From Psettodes erumei (lineage: Eukaryota; Chordata; Actinopteri; Pleuronectiformes; Psettodidae): DNA of 64,000 nt. The stretch spans positions 1,613,501 to 1,677,500 of the forward strand of contig JAFBJZ010000344.1 in the NCBI GenBank assembly GCA_016785225.1, in the 5' to 3' direction. Numbering within the stretch: position 1 is the first letter of the stretch; each line of letters opens with the position of its first letter. Below are positions 1-12,732 of this stretch, piece after piece. Under the pieces are notes generated by a model that ran no database searches, was not told where the DNA came from, and saw only the letters and a program-made list of their open reading frames with translations. The position numbers and the translations under genes are program-made.

Positions 1-3000
1 CCAACAGGAATCGGACAGCCAGGTGACGCCGTCCGCCGAACTGGCCGCGCAGTCTGCGCCCCCCGCGGCTGCGGCTGAGGCGCCCTCCCCAGCGGTAAAG
101 GACCAGCAGCCTCCCGCTTCACTTCCCACTGCAGCAGCATCCACCGCTGCCCCCGCTGATGCGGCAAATAAAGACGATGCGAAAGTCAGCGACACGGTAG
201 ACGCTCCCGTCGGCCCTTCGGCGGCATCATCAGCGCAGGAGGCGCCTGTGAAAGCAGAGGAGCCGCAGGCTGCGACAGCTCCAGCAGAGGAGGCGTCCGA
301 AAAGGGTGAAGAGAAGGCCGAGGAGATGAAGGAAAGTGAAGAAGAGGAGCAGGCGGCCGGCACCAAGCCGGAGCCTGCGGTTGAGGTTGCAGTGGTAGAG
401 GCCCCTGTTGAAGCGGTAAAAGAAGAAACGGTTGCAAAGACGCAGGTGCCCGAAATCTCTCAGTCTCCACCCTCTGCACGGGAACCCGCCGCTCCACCGG
501 CCCAGTGCGCCGCCCCCGAGCCTGAACCCGTGCCGACTGAAACCGTGGAGCCGCTTCTCTCCAACGGCCTTCCTCAGGACACAGAGGAACTGTCCGAGGA
601 CGTGGCATTTTCAGACGCTACGCCCCTGGACAAGCTTGACGCCTCTCAAACTCAGGAACCCACGCCTGCGACCAAAGCGTCAACGCCAGCCCAGAAGGAG
701 GAGGAGGAGGTGGAGAGGGAGGAGGAGGAGGTGGTGGAGGTGGAAGTGGAAGTAGAGGAGCAGAAGAAGAAGAAAGGGGAAGAGGTGAAAGAGAAAAGTG
801 AGGACGCCCCCCCTGCCTCTGTCAGCTGCCCCACAGAGGAATCTACTATGCAAGGTACCGCAGAGTCCATTCTCACTTGTGCTCACGATTGTCACGTTTG
901 TCCTCCCACTTCCGTGTGAGATTCTAACGTTGGCCTCTTTGTCCTCTTTTCATCGAAGCTGCTACGTCTCTGCCAAAGAAGAAGAAGAACATGAAGGAGC
1001 TCAACAAAAGGGAGGCCATTGGTGACCTCCTGGACGCCTTCACCGACGTGCGTATCGCGGCGCATCAGTAATGTTTTGGAGGGTGTGTTCTTTCTGAACG
1101 TCTTCTCATCGCTCTGTCGCGTTTGCTGCAGGAGCAGGAGGCCCCGCCCGCTCCCGAACCGTCGCCTGCTCCGGCCGACCCGGCCCCAGTCGTTCCGGCT
1201 GAGCCTCCTGCCGAGGCCGCGGACGAGACCTGGGAGGAGAAAGAGGACAAGCAGAATGCGGAGTCCGACAGGCCCAAGGCCACGCCAGAGCCGAGCGAGC
1301 AGAAGTACCAGTACAAGGAAGGTAAGGTTCTCCAGGACGGACACTGCCCCCCCGCTGTGTCGACGTTTCTGTCCTCTGCATTTACACATCTTTCGCCCCA
1401 CCCCCGCAGAACAATGGAAGCCAATAAACCCGGAAGAAAAGAAGCGGTACGACAGGGAGTTCCTCCTGGGCTTCCAGTTCAGCAGTGCCAGTATGAACAA
1501 ACCCGAGGGCCTGCCCATCATCAGCGATGTGGTCCTGGACAAGGTAGGCACTGTTCTGCCCAGTTCTTCTGCTGTTTTTTTTTTTTTTAATTTTATCTAT
1601 TATCCTATTGTCCATGGTATATCTGACTTTTCTAAAATTCCAGCTCAGTGTAGGAAAACAGTGTGGATAAATAACACCCCTTCACATTCGCACTTCTGTG
1701 TGGAATGTAAGTGGAAGTTATCGTGATGAATGTAAAAATTGGAAATCTCCACGTTCATTCGTTGGGACAACGTTCCCCTTTTTTCTTTTTATTGTAGCCG
1801 AGATGTCATTTTTCTCATGGTGCCCCTCAGGTGAACAAGACTCCCCTGCGGCCTGCTGACCCAGCTCGACTGATGAGCATTGGCCCTGATTTCACTCCCT
1901 CATATTTGGGGAACCTTGGAAGCAGATCCGTGGGAGTGCCGCGAGGCCCGGTGAGTGAATTTGTCTGCTCCCTCACCGCGGTGGCTTTATGACTGAAAGA
2001 GATTCTCGCCCCTCTTTTTCTGTATTTGATTTGCGGAATGAGGTTCAGTTCTTCTCGCGGGTGAAAATGACTTTCCCGGCCTCCTTTCAGCCCCCCGGGC
2101 AACGCCGCTCCCAGCAGGGCCAGCGGAAGGAGCCCAGGAAGATCATCAGCAGCATGTCCCTCAATGACGACGTGCAGCTCAACAAAGCAGAGAAGGCCTG
2201 GAAGCCCTCGGTGAAGAAGCCCACACGCGCCCGCGCCCCCGAGGAGCCTGTTGACGACGTGGATGACGCCGAGGTGGCCAAGACGTTCGAGCTGTTCAAG
2301 CGCCTGCGCAGCATCCTCAACAAGCTGACCCCCCAGAAGTTCCAAGAGTTGATGAAGCAGGTGTCGGACCTGACGATAGACACGGAGGAGAGGTTGAAGG
2401 GTGCCATCGACCTCATCTTTGAGAAGGCGATCTCGGAACCCAACTTCTCGGTGGCCTACGCCAACATGTGCCGCTGCCTCACAGGAGTAAGTTGCGTGTT
2501 TGTGCCTGAATCCCGAGTTTGAGATTATTTGCTCCGATGATGACTTCTGTTTTGAGCCACGTGTCTGGGCCACTGAATGTTCATGATGGTATTGAGGAAC
2601 TGAAGGAGCATGTTTAAACCCCTGGAGATTTGAATTTTCAGATGAGCAATTTTTGACTTTTATGCCATATGATTATCGGTGAGACGAAAAAGGGTGTTTT
2701 CGTTGAAATAGTAATGATTGCGCTTGATTTTTCCCCTCCTCCAGCTGAAAGTCCCCAACGTAGATAAGCCAGGACTCTTTGTCAACTTCCGCAAAGTACT
2801 GCTCAACCGCTGCCAGAAAGAGTTTGAGAAGGACCAGGACGATGACGAGTTCTTCGAGAAGAAGCAAAAAGAGATGGAGGCCTCCAAAGACGTAAGAAAA
2901 ACCCCACTCTCCGTGGTCGCTTTTCTGCGCCTGCATCACTTTATTTACGTCAATCTGTCGCTCGTATCTGCCCTCAGGACGAAGAGCGCGAGCGCTTGAG

Positions 3001-6000
3001 GGTGGAGCTGGAAGACGCCAGAGACAAGGCCCGCCGCCGCTCCCTGGGCAACATCAAGTTCATCGGTGAGCTCTTTAAGCTGAAGATGCTGACGGAGCCC
3101 ATCATGCACGACTGCGTAGTGAAACTACTTAAGAATCACGATGAGGAGTCTCTGGAGTGTCTCTGCAGGCTGCTCTCCACCATTGGCAAAGACCTGGACT
3201 TTGAAAAAGCCAAGGTAAGTGCAAAGCGTCAACTCTTAGTGGACGAGGGACGACTTTGATTTTTGGGCCACGTGTCTGGGCCGCTGATAATTTAGTGATG
3301 GGATTGAGGAGCTGAGGGGACACAAACGCCACGACTCAAAAGCCCCCCCCACCCCCACCCCCCACTGTGTTCCCGTCAGCCTCGTATGGATCAGTATTTC
3401 AACCAGATGGACAAGATCATCAAAGAGAGGAAGACCTCGTCCAGAATCCGCTTCATGCTGCAAGACGTCTTGGACCTCAGGAAGGTAAAGATTAATGCAT
3501 CCAGTCTGCCCAGAATTTGGGCCCATGTATAGCGGGGGAAATGTCGATATTAAACGACCGGTGCTGGGATGTTCCCAGGCTGTCTTAATAACCAGCTTCC
3601 GTCTCTGCTCCACAGAGTAACTGGGTGCCCCGTCGAGGGGACCAGGGTCCGAAAACAATCGATCAGATCCACAAGGAGGCGGAGATGGAGGAGCACAGGG
3701 AGCAGATCAAAGTCCAGCAGCAGCTCCTGTCCAAGAAGGAGGGTGGCGGGGGCCGGATGGGCGGGGGCATGGGGGGCCGAGGCCCTCACACGCCGGGAGG
3801 CGGCCGCGCAGCCCAGACCCAGGATGAGGGCTGGAATACAGTGCCCATCTCCAAGAACAGGCCCATCGACACCACCCGCCTTAGCAAGATCACAAAGGTA
3901 GCGGCCGCTTTTGTTGAAATTCAGGTCAAAGATCTCCATCGCTGGTCTGTAAATGTAACGTTTTCTTCTTCTTCTCCCGTGCAGCCTGGTGCGCTGGACT
4001 TCAACAATCAACTGTTGGCTCCGGGAGGCAAAGGCATGTGGGGTAGTTGGGGCAAGGGCAGCAGCGGCGGGTCTGGAGCTAAACCAGCAAGCGGAGAGCA
4101 GGGTAAAACACATTCTTCAAAAATGACCCTTTTTTTCTTTTGCTTGAGTGGTTTCGGGGGGGTTTAATCCGTCCTTTCCCCCCTCCTTTTTAGATTCCAG
4201 CCGTTTGACCACCAGCACCCTCAACCGCTTCTCAGCCCTGCAGCAGTCGAGTTCCCTGCTGTCCTCGACAGACTCTGATCGCAGAGTCCCTCAGAGGTAT
4301 TCAGAAGCTGTGAATCTGTCTAAGCATGAGTGTGAGTGGCCTTCACTTGCTGCGCCCGGTTCTTTTGCTAACAATCGTAATTATAGCGGGTCAGAAGTGA
4401 AGTATCAACTCATCTCCAAAATCACAAAGTCTAGATTCAGCGGTAATGGCGTCATAAACCGGATCTTTGTCCCACCGTAGGTCGAGCTCCAGCCGCGAGC
4501 GCGGGGGCGACAGGGACAGAGGCGACCGCGAGAGGGACAGGTTTGACCGGTTCGACCGCAGCGAGGGGCAGGAGGGTCGTGAAGACCGCAGCAACCGGAA
4601 CCAGATCACCAAGAGGAGCTTCAGCAGAGAGTCGCAGGAGCGCGGCGGGCGGGGCGGAGACAGCCGGGCCTCGAATGAGCCCGTGCGCCGCGTCGCCAGC
4701 ATGACGGACGACAGGGACCGAGGCAGTCGCGACCGGGGAAGCAGAGATCGGGGAAGCCGAGACCGAGGAAGCAGAGACCGGGGTCCAGGCAAAGACCTCG
4801 CAGGTAAAGAGCAGATAAAATGGATGAACAATACGAGGAGCAAGAAGCCAAGCAGAGTTATGAACGTTGGTCAAACGACCTTGTGAAACACAGCCCGGAG
4901 CTTCAACTTGTGCTGTTTGCGTGTTTTTTGGTTTTTTTTTTGCAGCCAAGCGCGAGAGTGCGCCAACTCCCCCTCCTGCCGCTCCCCCCTCTCTCCCTAA
5001 ACCCGCTTTGAACGAGGAGGAGGTGGAGAAGAAGGCCAACGCCATCATTGAAGAATACCTCCACATCAACGACTTGAAGGTACCGATGCCGACCCCGTGC
5101 GCGTGTTTCTGTCACTGAATTTTTTTTTTTTAACCTGCTCTGCTCATCAAAAACCACCGTGACACCAGCATCTCTCTCCTCCCTTCTCGCTGTGGCGCTG
5201 CAGGAGGCGCTGCAGTGCGTGGCGGAGCTCAACAGTGCCTCGCTGCTCTACGTGTTTGTGCGGAACGGCGTGGAGTCGACGCTGGAGCGCAGCACCATCG
5301 CCCGGGAGCACATGGGCCTGCTGCTGCACCAGCTCGTGAAGGCGGGGACGCTGCCCACACAGCAGTATTACAAAGGGTGAGCGTCATGACGCGTGAAGAG
5401 AAGACCGAGTGAAACTTGGGGCATGTGTTCAAAGTGAGACTGAGTGTTTTTTTTTTTTTTTGGGGTCGGCGTTTCTAGGCTGCAAGAGATCCTGGAGGCA
5501 GCAGAAGATATGGCCATAGATATACCTCACATCTGGCTCTACCTGGCTGAACTCATTACCCCTATGCTCCATGAGGGAGGCATCCCTATGGGCGAGCTCT
5601 TCAGGTGAGCACCGGCGCTGAAGCTGGAACAGTCACTTAAACAGATGAGCCAAAGCAAGCCTCCTTCCTTTTTTGGTCGAGGCTTGACGCTCGATGCAGA
5701 CTGTTTGCAAGTGAAAAGCTTAATTCGGTGCCGATTGTGTCCCCAGGGAGATCTCAAAGCCTCTCTTGCCTCTGGAGAAGGCCGCTGTGCTGCTGGTGCA
5801 AATCCTCAAGTTGCTTTGCAAAGGAATGGTACGTCCCACATCGCCATCCTACCCATTATCCGTGATTATGGGTTTCACTTGATTTCATGTTTGGGTTTTT
5901 TTTTTCTCTTCATCTGTAGACCCCTAAGAAGGTCGGAGCCATGTGGACGGAGGCTGGGCTGAGCTGGAGCGATTTCCTGCCTAAAGACGAAGACGTCAAC

Positions 6001-7219
6001 AAGTTTGTCACTGATCAGGTCTGTGGGAGACAGCTGCGCCACACAGTATGACACGAATTGCTGAAAACGGCTGGGGTGCGATCGTGAAACTTTTACATCT
6101 CGCTTGCTGAAATGAAATGAAATCAAGTATCGGCATGCAGTCTCACGGGCAAATAGCACATGATGCACCGATATTGGTCTTAAATATTTGGAATATAGAA
6201 ATCAAAACTACAAATCCACTTCCCTTTATACCCTGTAAGTGCTTTAGAAAGAATTTGTGCAAAATGTGCTTTTACAGTTTTTTCTTTCTCTTTTTTTTGG
6301 GTTACGCACCTCAGAAGGTGGATTTCACCATGGGAGAGGAGACAGAGTCAAAGGACGAGGGTAAGAAGAAGGTCCTGAGCGGAGAGGAGCTCGGCAAACA
6401 GCTGGAAAGACTCCTCCAGGACAAGGCCAACAACCAGCGCATCAGAGACTGGGTTGAGGTTTGTGGTGGTGTTTTTTTTTTTAGGAGATATAAAAGTTGC
6501 ATAAGTAACAGAGGTTCCCCCCTGTTCAACTAGGTTTGTATTTCTTTTTTCTCCAGGCTAACTTGGACGAGCAGCAGACGGCTTCCAACCAGTTCGTCCG
6601 GGCGCTGATGACATCAGTGTGTCAGTCTGCCATCATATGTAAGCGTGGCCTGTTTTTTGCTGCAGTTATCCCGTAACCTCTCATCTAACGGCAGCAGCAG
6701 CATCGCAAAATGTTTCAAATCGTTCCAGCTCAGGAAGTGTTTATGAAGGCGCAAGAGAAGCGGCGTCTGTGCTTGTGGCTCGTCTGAACCGGTGTTTGTT
6801 ATCCACTGGTTTCAGGCGACAACCCGTACAGGGTGGATGCGGGGCAGATCAGCCAGAGGGCCAGCCTGCTGCAGAAGTACCTGAGCGACGAGCAGAGAGA
6901 GCTGCAGGCTCTTTACGCCCTCCAGGCCCTGATGGTACACATGGAGCAGCCTGCAAGTGAGTGCGCCCCGCTGCAGTCGGCTGCTTCGTCTCCAGCGTCT
7001 CCGCCGGTACTGAGCTGTGTGTTGTGTGTCTCTGCAGACCTGCTGCGGATGTTCTTCGACGCCTTGTACGACGAGGACGTGATTAAGGAGGAGGCCTTCT
7101 ACAAGTGGGAATCCAGCAAAGACCCCGCGGAGCAAACGGGCAAAGGCGTGGCCTTGAAATCCGTCACTGCCTTCTTCACCTGGCTCCGCGAGGCCGAGGA
7201 GGAGTCGGACAAGGAGTAA
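1..7219 (+). CDS. eif4g1: eukaryotic translation initiation factor 4 gamma 1 (3' part; 5' end outside window)
   Basis: Scaffold of the cap-binding complex eIF4F: it binds eIF4E, eIF4A and eIF3 and recruits the 43S ribosome in the cytoplasm. Twenty-two exons join in one frame: 2-854, 959-1047, 1132-1321, 1410-1543, 1831-1950, 2091-2486, 2745-2891, 2978-3214, 3380-3484, 3616-3897, 3985-4102, 4194-4296, 4481-4803, 4946-5079, 5204-5376, 5479-5604, 5747-5828, 5920-6018, 6315-6458, 6557-6638, 6816-6956, 7038-7219; stop TAA at 7217. That gives about 1,419 residues. Seen in order: an acidic Ala/Pro/Glu-rich region; the eIF4E-binding motif YDREFLLGF (fragment residue ~390); the MIF4G HEAT domain (~525-757; ILNKLTP, DTEERLKG, GNIKFIGELFKLKML); an Arg/Asp/Ser-rich linker; the MA3 domain (~1050-1237; GVESTLERS, IAREHMG); and the C-terminal W2 domain ending EEESDKE, close to human EEESDHN. 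It tracks human EIF4G1 closely along its length, so eIF4G3 is less likely. Which teleost duplicate (a or b) cannot be told. The N-terminal PABP-binding part is missing only because the window starts mid-exon. Confidence 0.95.
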
Positions 7220-7495
7220 GAGACTGAACTCGAAAAGCTGCCGCCCCCCTTTGGCGAGGCGGGGGCTCTGCAGGCGGCCGTGACGAGTCGTGGACAATAT
7301 TGCTCGAGAGGCAGACTCAAATCAATCCTCAGTGAGGATACATCTTTATTATTATTTTTTTTTTTTTCCTTGAGGGATGGACTCAGAAAACAATCATTTC
7401 TCTCTACCCTCCCTCCCTCTTGCTTCTTCATTATTTCCCCCACCTGCTTGTCACAGCAAGTGTCCTAATCAAATAAACTTGAAAAGTGATTCAGC
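7220..7495 (+). other. eif4g1: eif4g1 3' UTR with first poly(A) signal
   Basis: Non-coding sequence directly after the eif4g1 stop. A canonical AATAAA stands at 7472-7477, about 255 bases after the stop. Further AATAAA hexamers near 8310 and 8510 could serve longer transcripts; the sequence alone does not say which site is used. Confidence 0.6.
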
Positions 7496-8250
7496 AGGAT
7501 TGCTTGTTAACAAGGTGTGACGTATCCCACATCACTACGAAACCCTTTTTTTTGTCACAGTAATATAAACCAACAGGCTGCTTTTTCAATGGTTCTAGAT
7601 AATTACAATGCCTAATATCCTATCTGGTCTGCAGGAGTAAACAGCAGGGTGTGCGGTGCAGTAGGCTCCCTGATACGTGGGTATCTTCATGCCATAATGT
7701 GTGTTCAATCCAAACATAGCTCTTTTTTTCGTCTTTGTCCCTTACTGGAGTGTGCAGCATGACTGAAGTGTGTTTCTATAATACAGGGGATGAAGCGTCG
7801 CTAGACAAAATGTACATGGACTAATCTTAATTTGACGGATGGTGTTTTTAAAGCAAAAGGTTGTCTATTTTCTCTTCCTGTTTCCTACCATGAATTCACA
7901 GGGGACAGGAACCTGGAGGACTGGTGTTGACCTTTGACCTTTACTACTAGGGGGTGGTCTTAATGCTTCCTTCTAAGCCATCCTCACCCATCCCCGGTAG
8001 TGGCCCACACTGACTGACTTTTCATCTTTACCTCTTCTGTACTTAAACCCGAGCTGTCGTAAAGGACACTTAATGACCCAATCACCGCTAAAACTTGAAA
8101 TCTACAGAAAATTGACTTGCTGAAATATTGTAAAATTAAAAAAAAAAAAAAAAAAAAAAAACTTAAAAAAAACCCAACACACACAGAAATGATCCGAAAG
8201 CCTTTTCTACTATAAGTGGAAACTCATTTCAGGAGCGTTCTGTAAATATA

Positions 8251-8273
8251 TAATAATAATAATAATAATAATT
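8251..8273. repeat. (TAA)n microsatellite
   Basis: Seven or so uninterrupted TAA units in an AT-rich stretch about 1 kb downstream of eif4g1. Confidence 0.9.
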
Positions 8274-8770
8274 AAAACAAAAAAATTTTCCAGTTTTATT
8301 TTTCAGAAACAATAAATTGCTGATGTAATTGCAGTGTATCTTTTTCCAACAGCCGTTGTCCAGATGCAGAGAGGTGCTTTAGATAATCCATTGATTATTA
8401 GTTTTATTGGAATTTTGTAAATATTTTTTTTTTTTTTGCTTTCTTTATTTAAGAAATTATTGCTTCTTTTGCATCGGAAACTGGAACGATGAGGTAACGG
8501 AACATTGCAAATAAAGGACTTAAGTTGCTGAGCAGAATTTTGTGCAAGTCTGTGTGGAACGTGTTGGATGTCCCGTTTATGTTTCGGCGACGTGGTTTTC
8601 AGGGACATATCAATGCGACACCGATCTCATGAAGCAGATCGGGTTAAATCCATGACTTTACCCATTGCTCCCACTTTCCGAGCATGTACAATGTACTCTA
8701 AGTACGTGAGCGCTTCACGACATATTCCGACCCCTTCCCTTTCTGCATGCTTTATTACTTTGAACAGGGG

Positions 8771-8962
8771 TCTGGGGGCCCCATACGGCCTTCGGCGGCT
8801 TTACCGCTTTGGGTAGTGCATGTCTCTTCTGTAGAACATTTCTGTCCATCCTTCTGAGTCTGTTGACCGAATGACTGCTGATGAGTAGGATAAAATATGT
8901 CTAAACAGGAGATGTCAAGTAAAAGCTGCTCCGCTTTCTAAAGACCAAAGCTGACGGGGTCC
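8771..8962 (+). repeat. diverged direct repeat, copy A
   Basis: The first half (CATACGGCCTTCGGCGGCTT at 8782) and the end (GCTTTCTAAAGACCAAAGCTG) match copy B at 10599-10896 with scattered substitutions and different-sized interiors. Both copies lie in the same orientation 1.8 kb apart. It is probably an old dispersed element or local duplication; the family is not recognised. Confidence 0.6.
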
Positions 8963-9449
8963 ATGTTACTTGCCCCTCTCTTCTCACTCGCTCTCTTTCT
9001 CACACCCACACTCAAAAACGCAGCGACATACATGGGGAAGCTAGTGATGGAGTCATAAAGCACGCAAAACAAAACAGACAACAGTCGACCCGCGCATCGG
9101 GATGAGCAAACGGCCAGGCGGCCAATCGGATAACGCGCAACCTCTGACGAGGCTGGCTGCACGCTGCGCATCACAACACCCGTGCAGGGCCAAAGTTTGC
9201 CATGAACAACTTCACAATTAGCCACTGAAAACCACCAAACTAGCCAAGGCTTGAACCAAAGTGCTTCTCTCCATGTCAGACTGCACTGCAAGCATCAACT
9301 GGTCCGGTCACAGTAGTGTCAGATCGCATCCCATCCTGGTATTATGAACTTCCTTTTTGAAATATGTCATCTCAGTTCACAGAATTGCCCTTTCCTGGCT
9401 TCAGTGGACTACACAGATTCTGCACAGCGCGGCAGCAATAACCAAACAT

Positions 9450-9490
9450 GAATAATAACTACAATAACAACAACAATAATAATAATAATA
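9450..9490. repeat. AAT/AAC simple repeat
   Basis: Imperfect trinucleotide run of AAT and AAC units. Confidence 0.85.
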
Positions 9491-10343
9491 CACGTCCTAC
9501 CTCTTTGAAGACTTCAAAGGTGGACTTCCTTTCCGGCGTCTTGTTGTATTTATTGCATTTTTTGAGGCTGGATGTCCAGCGATCGAGAACGTCACTGTTT
9601 GTGTGTTGTGACGTAAAGCCAGGTGTGTCGGTCGTCTTGCGTCACACTGTGCCGTAGTCACGTGTTTGAGGCGCGTCCGGGCGGAAAACGACCGCTCAGA
9701 GGAAGCGTGCGGGGACATGTCGACGAAACAAACGTCAATTAACGTTTTCAATTCTGCCAGTAGTCTTGAGCTAACTTGAGTTCATTTGTTTCCCCTTTCT
9801 TGGACAGGTCAGGGCAACCTGTTGCTTCATGAACAGCGTCAAACAGGCCAGCGCTGTTTGGAGTGGAGTTGAGCGAGGCGAGCATTCCCGCAGTTTCCCG
9901 ATGTGCGTCAGACAACTCATGCTGGCTCAACTTGGCCATGCTCTTGTACTTTCCCGTTACTGTCGTTTCTATCGCGCTTTTCTTGAATGGCCGTTCGAAT
10001 GTCTCTGTTCGTGTTTCCTTACCCGGGAAAATCCTGAAACTTGTTTCGTGTCTGAAGTCGTCGTTAGCTTCCTACCTTCTGATGCTAGTTACTCAGGTGA
10101 CCCGTATTAACCGCTGGCTAGCTCTCGTGCTAGCTCCGGTGCTAACAGCCTGCTCGGTGGGAAAAACGAGACCGCGGCATAATTTTCATCTCTTAACTCA
10201 GCCACCGGTCTCCTGACTATTTTAATACGTGCATTTTTTTTTAGAGTATGGGGATTTAAACAAACTTTATCCTCTTTTTTGCGCCGGGTTATGGCTTTCT
10301 TCCCTCTCCCTTGTCGCGACTACTGACCCTTCCGGAACTCTAA

Positions 10344-10370
10344 TTAGTAACGTTCAACGAACGTTACTAA
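10344..10370. repeat. perfect 12-bp palindrome with 3-bp spacer
   Basis: TTAGTAACGTTC and its exact reverse complement are separated by AAC. An E-box-like CACGTG follows about 8 bases later (10379). It could be a dimeric transcription-factor site or a hairpin; no function is shown. Confidence 0.8.
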
Positions 10371-10598
10371 CAGGTGGCACGTGCGGACACAGCGGTTCAG
10401 TGACAACACCATAACAAAATTTCATTGTACTATGTGGTGCAATGGCAATAAAGCTGCGTATTCTATTCAAAGTTAGAAACATGTATTTTCGTTCACAATG
10501 AAAAATAAAAAAAAACATGCCCCAGGATTTATTGCGCGCACAAACCACGTGATACGCAGTGCATGTGGGGCTTCAGGGGTCCACGGAGAAATAGATGT

Positions 10599-10896
10599 CT
10601 GGGGGTCCTATACGGCTCTTGGCGGCTTTACAGCTTTGTGCGCATGTGCCTTCTGGTGCTATTATCCTCTGCAAGTCACAGAGCTGAACAAATCAGGTCA
10701 AATTGGCGTTGCATCTTTTTTTTTTTTTTTTACATCAGACTGCAGTGCATTACCGTCCATCCCGGTCATTCCTGTTGCCAAATATCAGCTGATGGGTGCG
10801 TTAAAAATATATATCTTTTTTTAAAAAACAAAAAAAAAAAAAAAACACGTCAAATAAAGCTGCAGCGCTTTCTAAGACCAAAGCTGCGGGTCACTG
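10599..10896 (+). repeat. diverged direct repeat, copy B
   Basis: Counterpart of the copy at 8771-8962. It shares CTATACGGCTCTTGGCGGCT near its start and GCTTTCTAAGACCAAAGCTG near its end. Its interior is longer and contains poly(T) (about 10718-10733) and poly(A) (about 10830-10845) tracts. Confidence 0.6.
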
Positions 10897-12732
10897 TGTC
10901 TTGATGTTGGCTGCATGGGGAGGGGGGTGGGATGTGACACCGCCTTGCGTTTGATGACGCTTGCCATCGGGAGACATTTGGACAGCCCGTGTAACCCATA
11001 TAGCGAGCAACAAATGGTACGTGTGTTATTGGAGATGTGATGCCGGAGTTGGGAAGACGTTTGCGCCGACCGTGCAGCGTTGATGCCGTACTGCATCAGA
11101 GCCCGCAGCGGGAGGAGGACGAACCGTGCGGTATCATCTGTTGATCGGATCGGAGACAGTTAAAGCGCATTATCATGAGCCGCCGCCGCGGTCCGACTTA
11201 CAGGTAGGTTACCGAGAGTGGATGGGGGCAGGGGTGGGAGTGGGGGTCGAGCCTAATTACAGACACATGAGCGTCGTCGGAGCTGAGAGAGAGGTGCATA
11301 TCAAGGCAGTGGCTCTTGTTATTTATCCGATGCAGGTATGGAGCTATTGGTATGCAGATGGAGACTTCAGAGGTTGCCAGGAGACAAGCTGCTGCATCCG
11401 CGTCTGTCGTGCGCTATTTTTTTCCCCCGTAATTGCAGGCTACAGGCCTTCACCCATCAATAGCTGGGTGATGATATATTCAAGCGCTCATATTGCCCGG
11501 ATGCACCATTTAGGGGGGGAAAGCAGTTTGGCCGCAGAAAACAACACCGGCTGCACTCGATCCCACTTGTTGGTCCTCTAGGTCACATCACTTGGTATTG
11601 CGGGTGTCAGCGGAGGCTTCGCTCCTGTCTGGCGTGTTCAGTCACATCATGTCAACACCAGTCTGCCTCTACAGGGATCAGGTTATAGACGAAACAAGGC
11701 AAAAATCTCAAGGGGAATGAAAGCGTAATGGAACTTAATTACAAAGTACAGATATGCAGTCGTTATTATTAGGACGAGTGGCAATTAGTCGTCAGCTGCG
11801 TAAAGAGCTCCGGCCATCAGCGTGGTCAAGTGTGCTCTCAAAAGCCACATCGCACGACGAACAGCCGCAGAGAGGCCGAAATATATGTGCGAGTGCACTG
11901 GCGAAACGATGATAAAATAAGGTGCAGAAATATCAACGGGATCCATCAAAATCACAGCAGGAGCGGAGCTCCACGCATGCTCCACATGTGCTGTGTTTGT
12001 GTTGCGCAAGTGCGACATCTGCGCGGCGGACTTGCAGCTGTGAAGCGCTCCTCAGAGGGGCGTTTGAACGTCACACACGGGCTGCGGAGGCGAGTGGGCG
12101 CTGTTCACACCTTCACGTCACCTTCCTACCTGGCCGCATGCCCCTGACACACATTTGCGCTTTTTTTTCACTCGCCTTTCACTAAGCCTTTGCCCGCGGT
12201 CAAGGAGCCTCTCCTGTCTTAGGTTCTTTGGGAGCAAATCTGCTTAAGGAGATCCGTCCAGCCACGCACGTGCTCAAAGAATTGTGCTCAGGTAACCCTG
12301 TTTGGTGAAAGACTCACCTGCCCGAAAACACAAGAAAACAACACGAGCCCCTGTCATTCGTGCGCTTTTGGCACGGATTCAGCTGACCCACGAGATCCGC
12401 TTTCTGCAGCCATATTTGTTTGGGATGTGGAATTAAGATAGGTAGTGCTATCACCTTTAATAGGGATCATCTGAACGGGGGGTACTGCTGCTGCTTTGCT
12501 TACCATCGCTGACCACACGCCACGTGTTTGCGCGGAGACTGTCACCCCCGCCCCACCCCAGCCATTTTAACCGGTTTCACACCGGCTTACCGTGGCTTTG
12601 GCATCTGTGCAGTAAATTTAGGGCATAGCTGTGCGCTCGTCTGCCCGCTGCTTTAAAACCTGTTAAAACCCCCGAGTGGTGACTTTTAGTTGCGTTGCTT
12701 CGCTGTGACACACCACCTCTGCGTCGTCCAAG

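Larger units (their letters stand above)
7496..12732. other. intergenic region between eif4g1 and fam131a
   Basis: No recognisable protein-coding exon was found in this 5.2 kb. It holds a poly(A) tract (about 8138-8161), a (TAA)n run (8251-8273), an AAT/AAC-rich run (9450-9490), two diverged copies of one repeat (8771-8962 and 10599-10896), a perfect palindrome (10344-10370) and several CpG-containing stretches around 9.6-10.2 kb and 11.1-12.2 kb. Some of it is probably the 5' non-coding exon and promoter of fam131a, but no splice or promoter signal strong enough to place these was seen. The open frames here lack resemblance to any family I know. Confidence 0.6.

Noticed and set aside
186..608. 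Minus-strand 140-codon frame opposite eif4g1
   Set aside because: It is the antisense shadow of the GC-rich eif4g1 exon, with low-complexity Pro/Arg composition.
8138..8161. Poly(A) tract as the tail of a processed retrocopy
   Set aside because: No exon-like sequence precedes it and no flanking target-site duplication was seen; it reads as a simple A tract.
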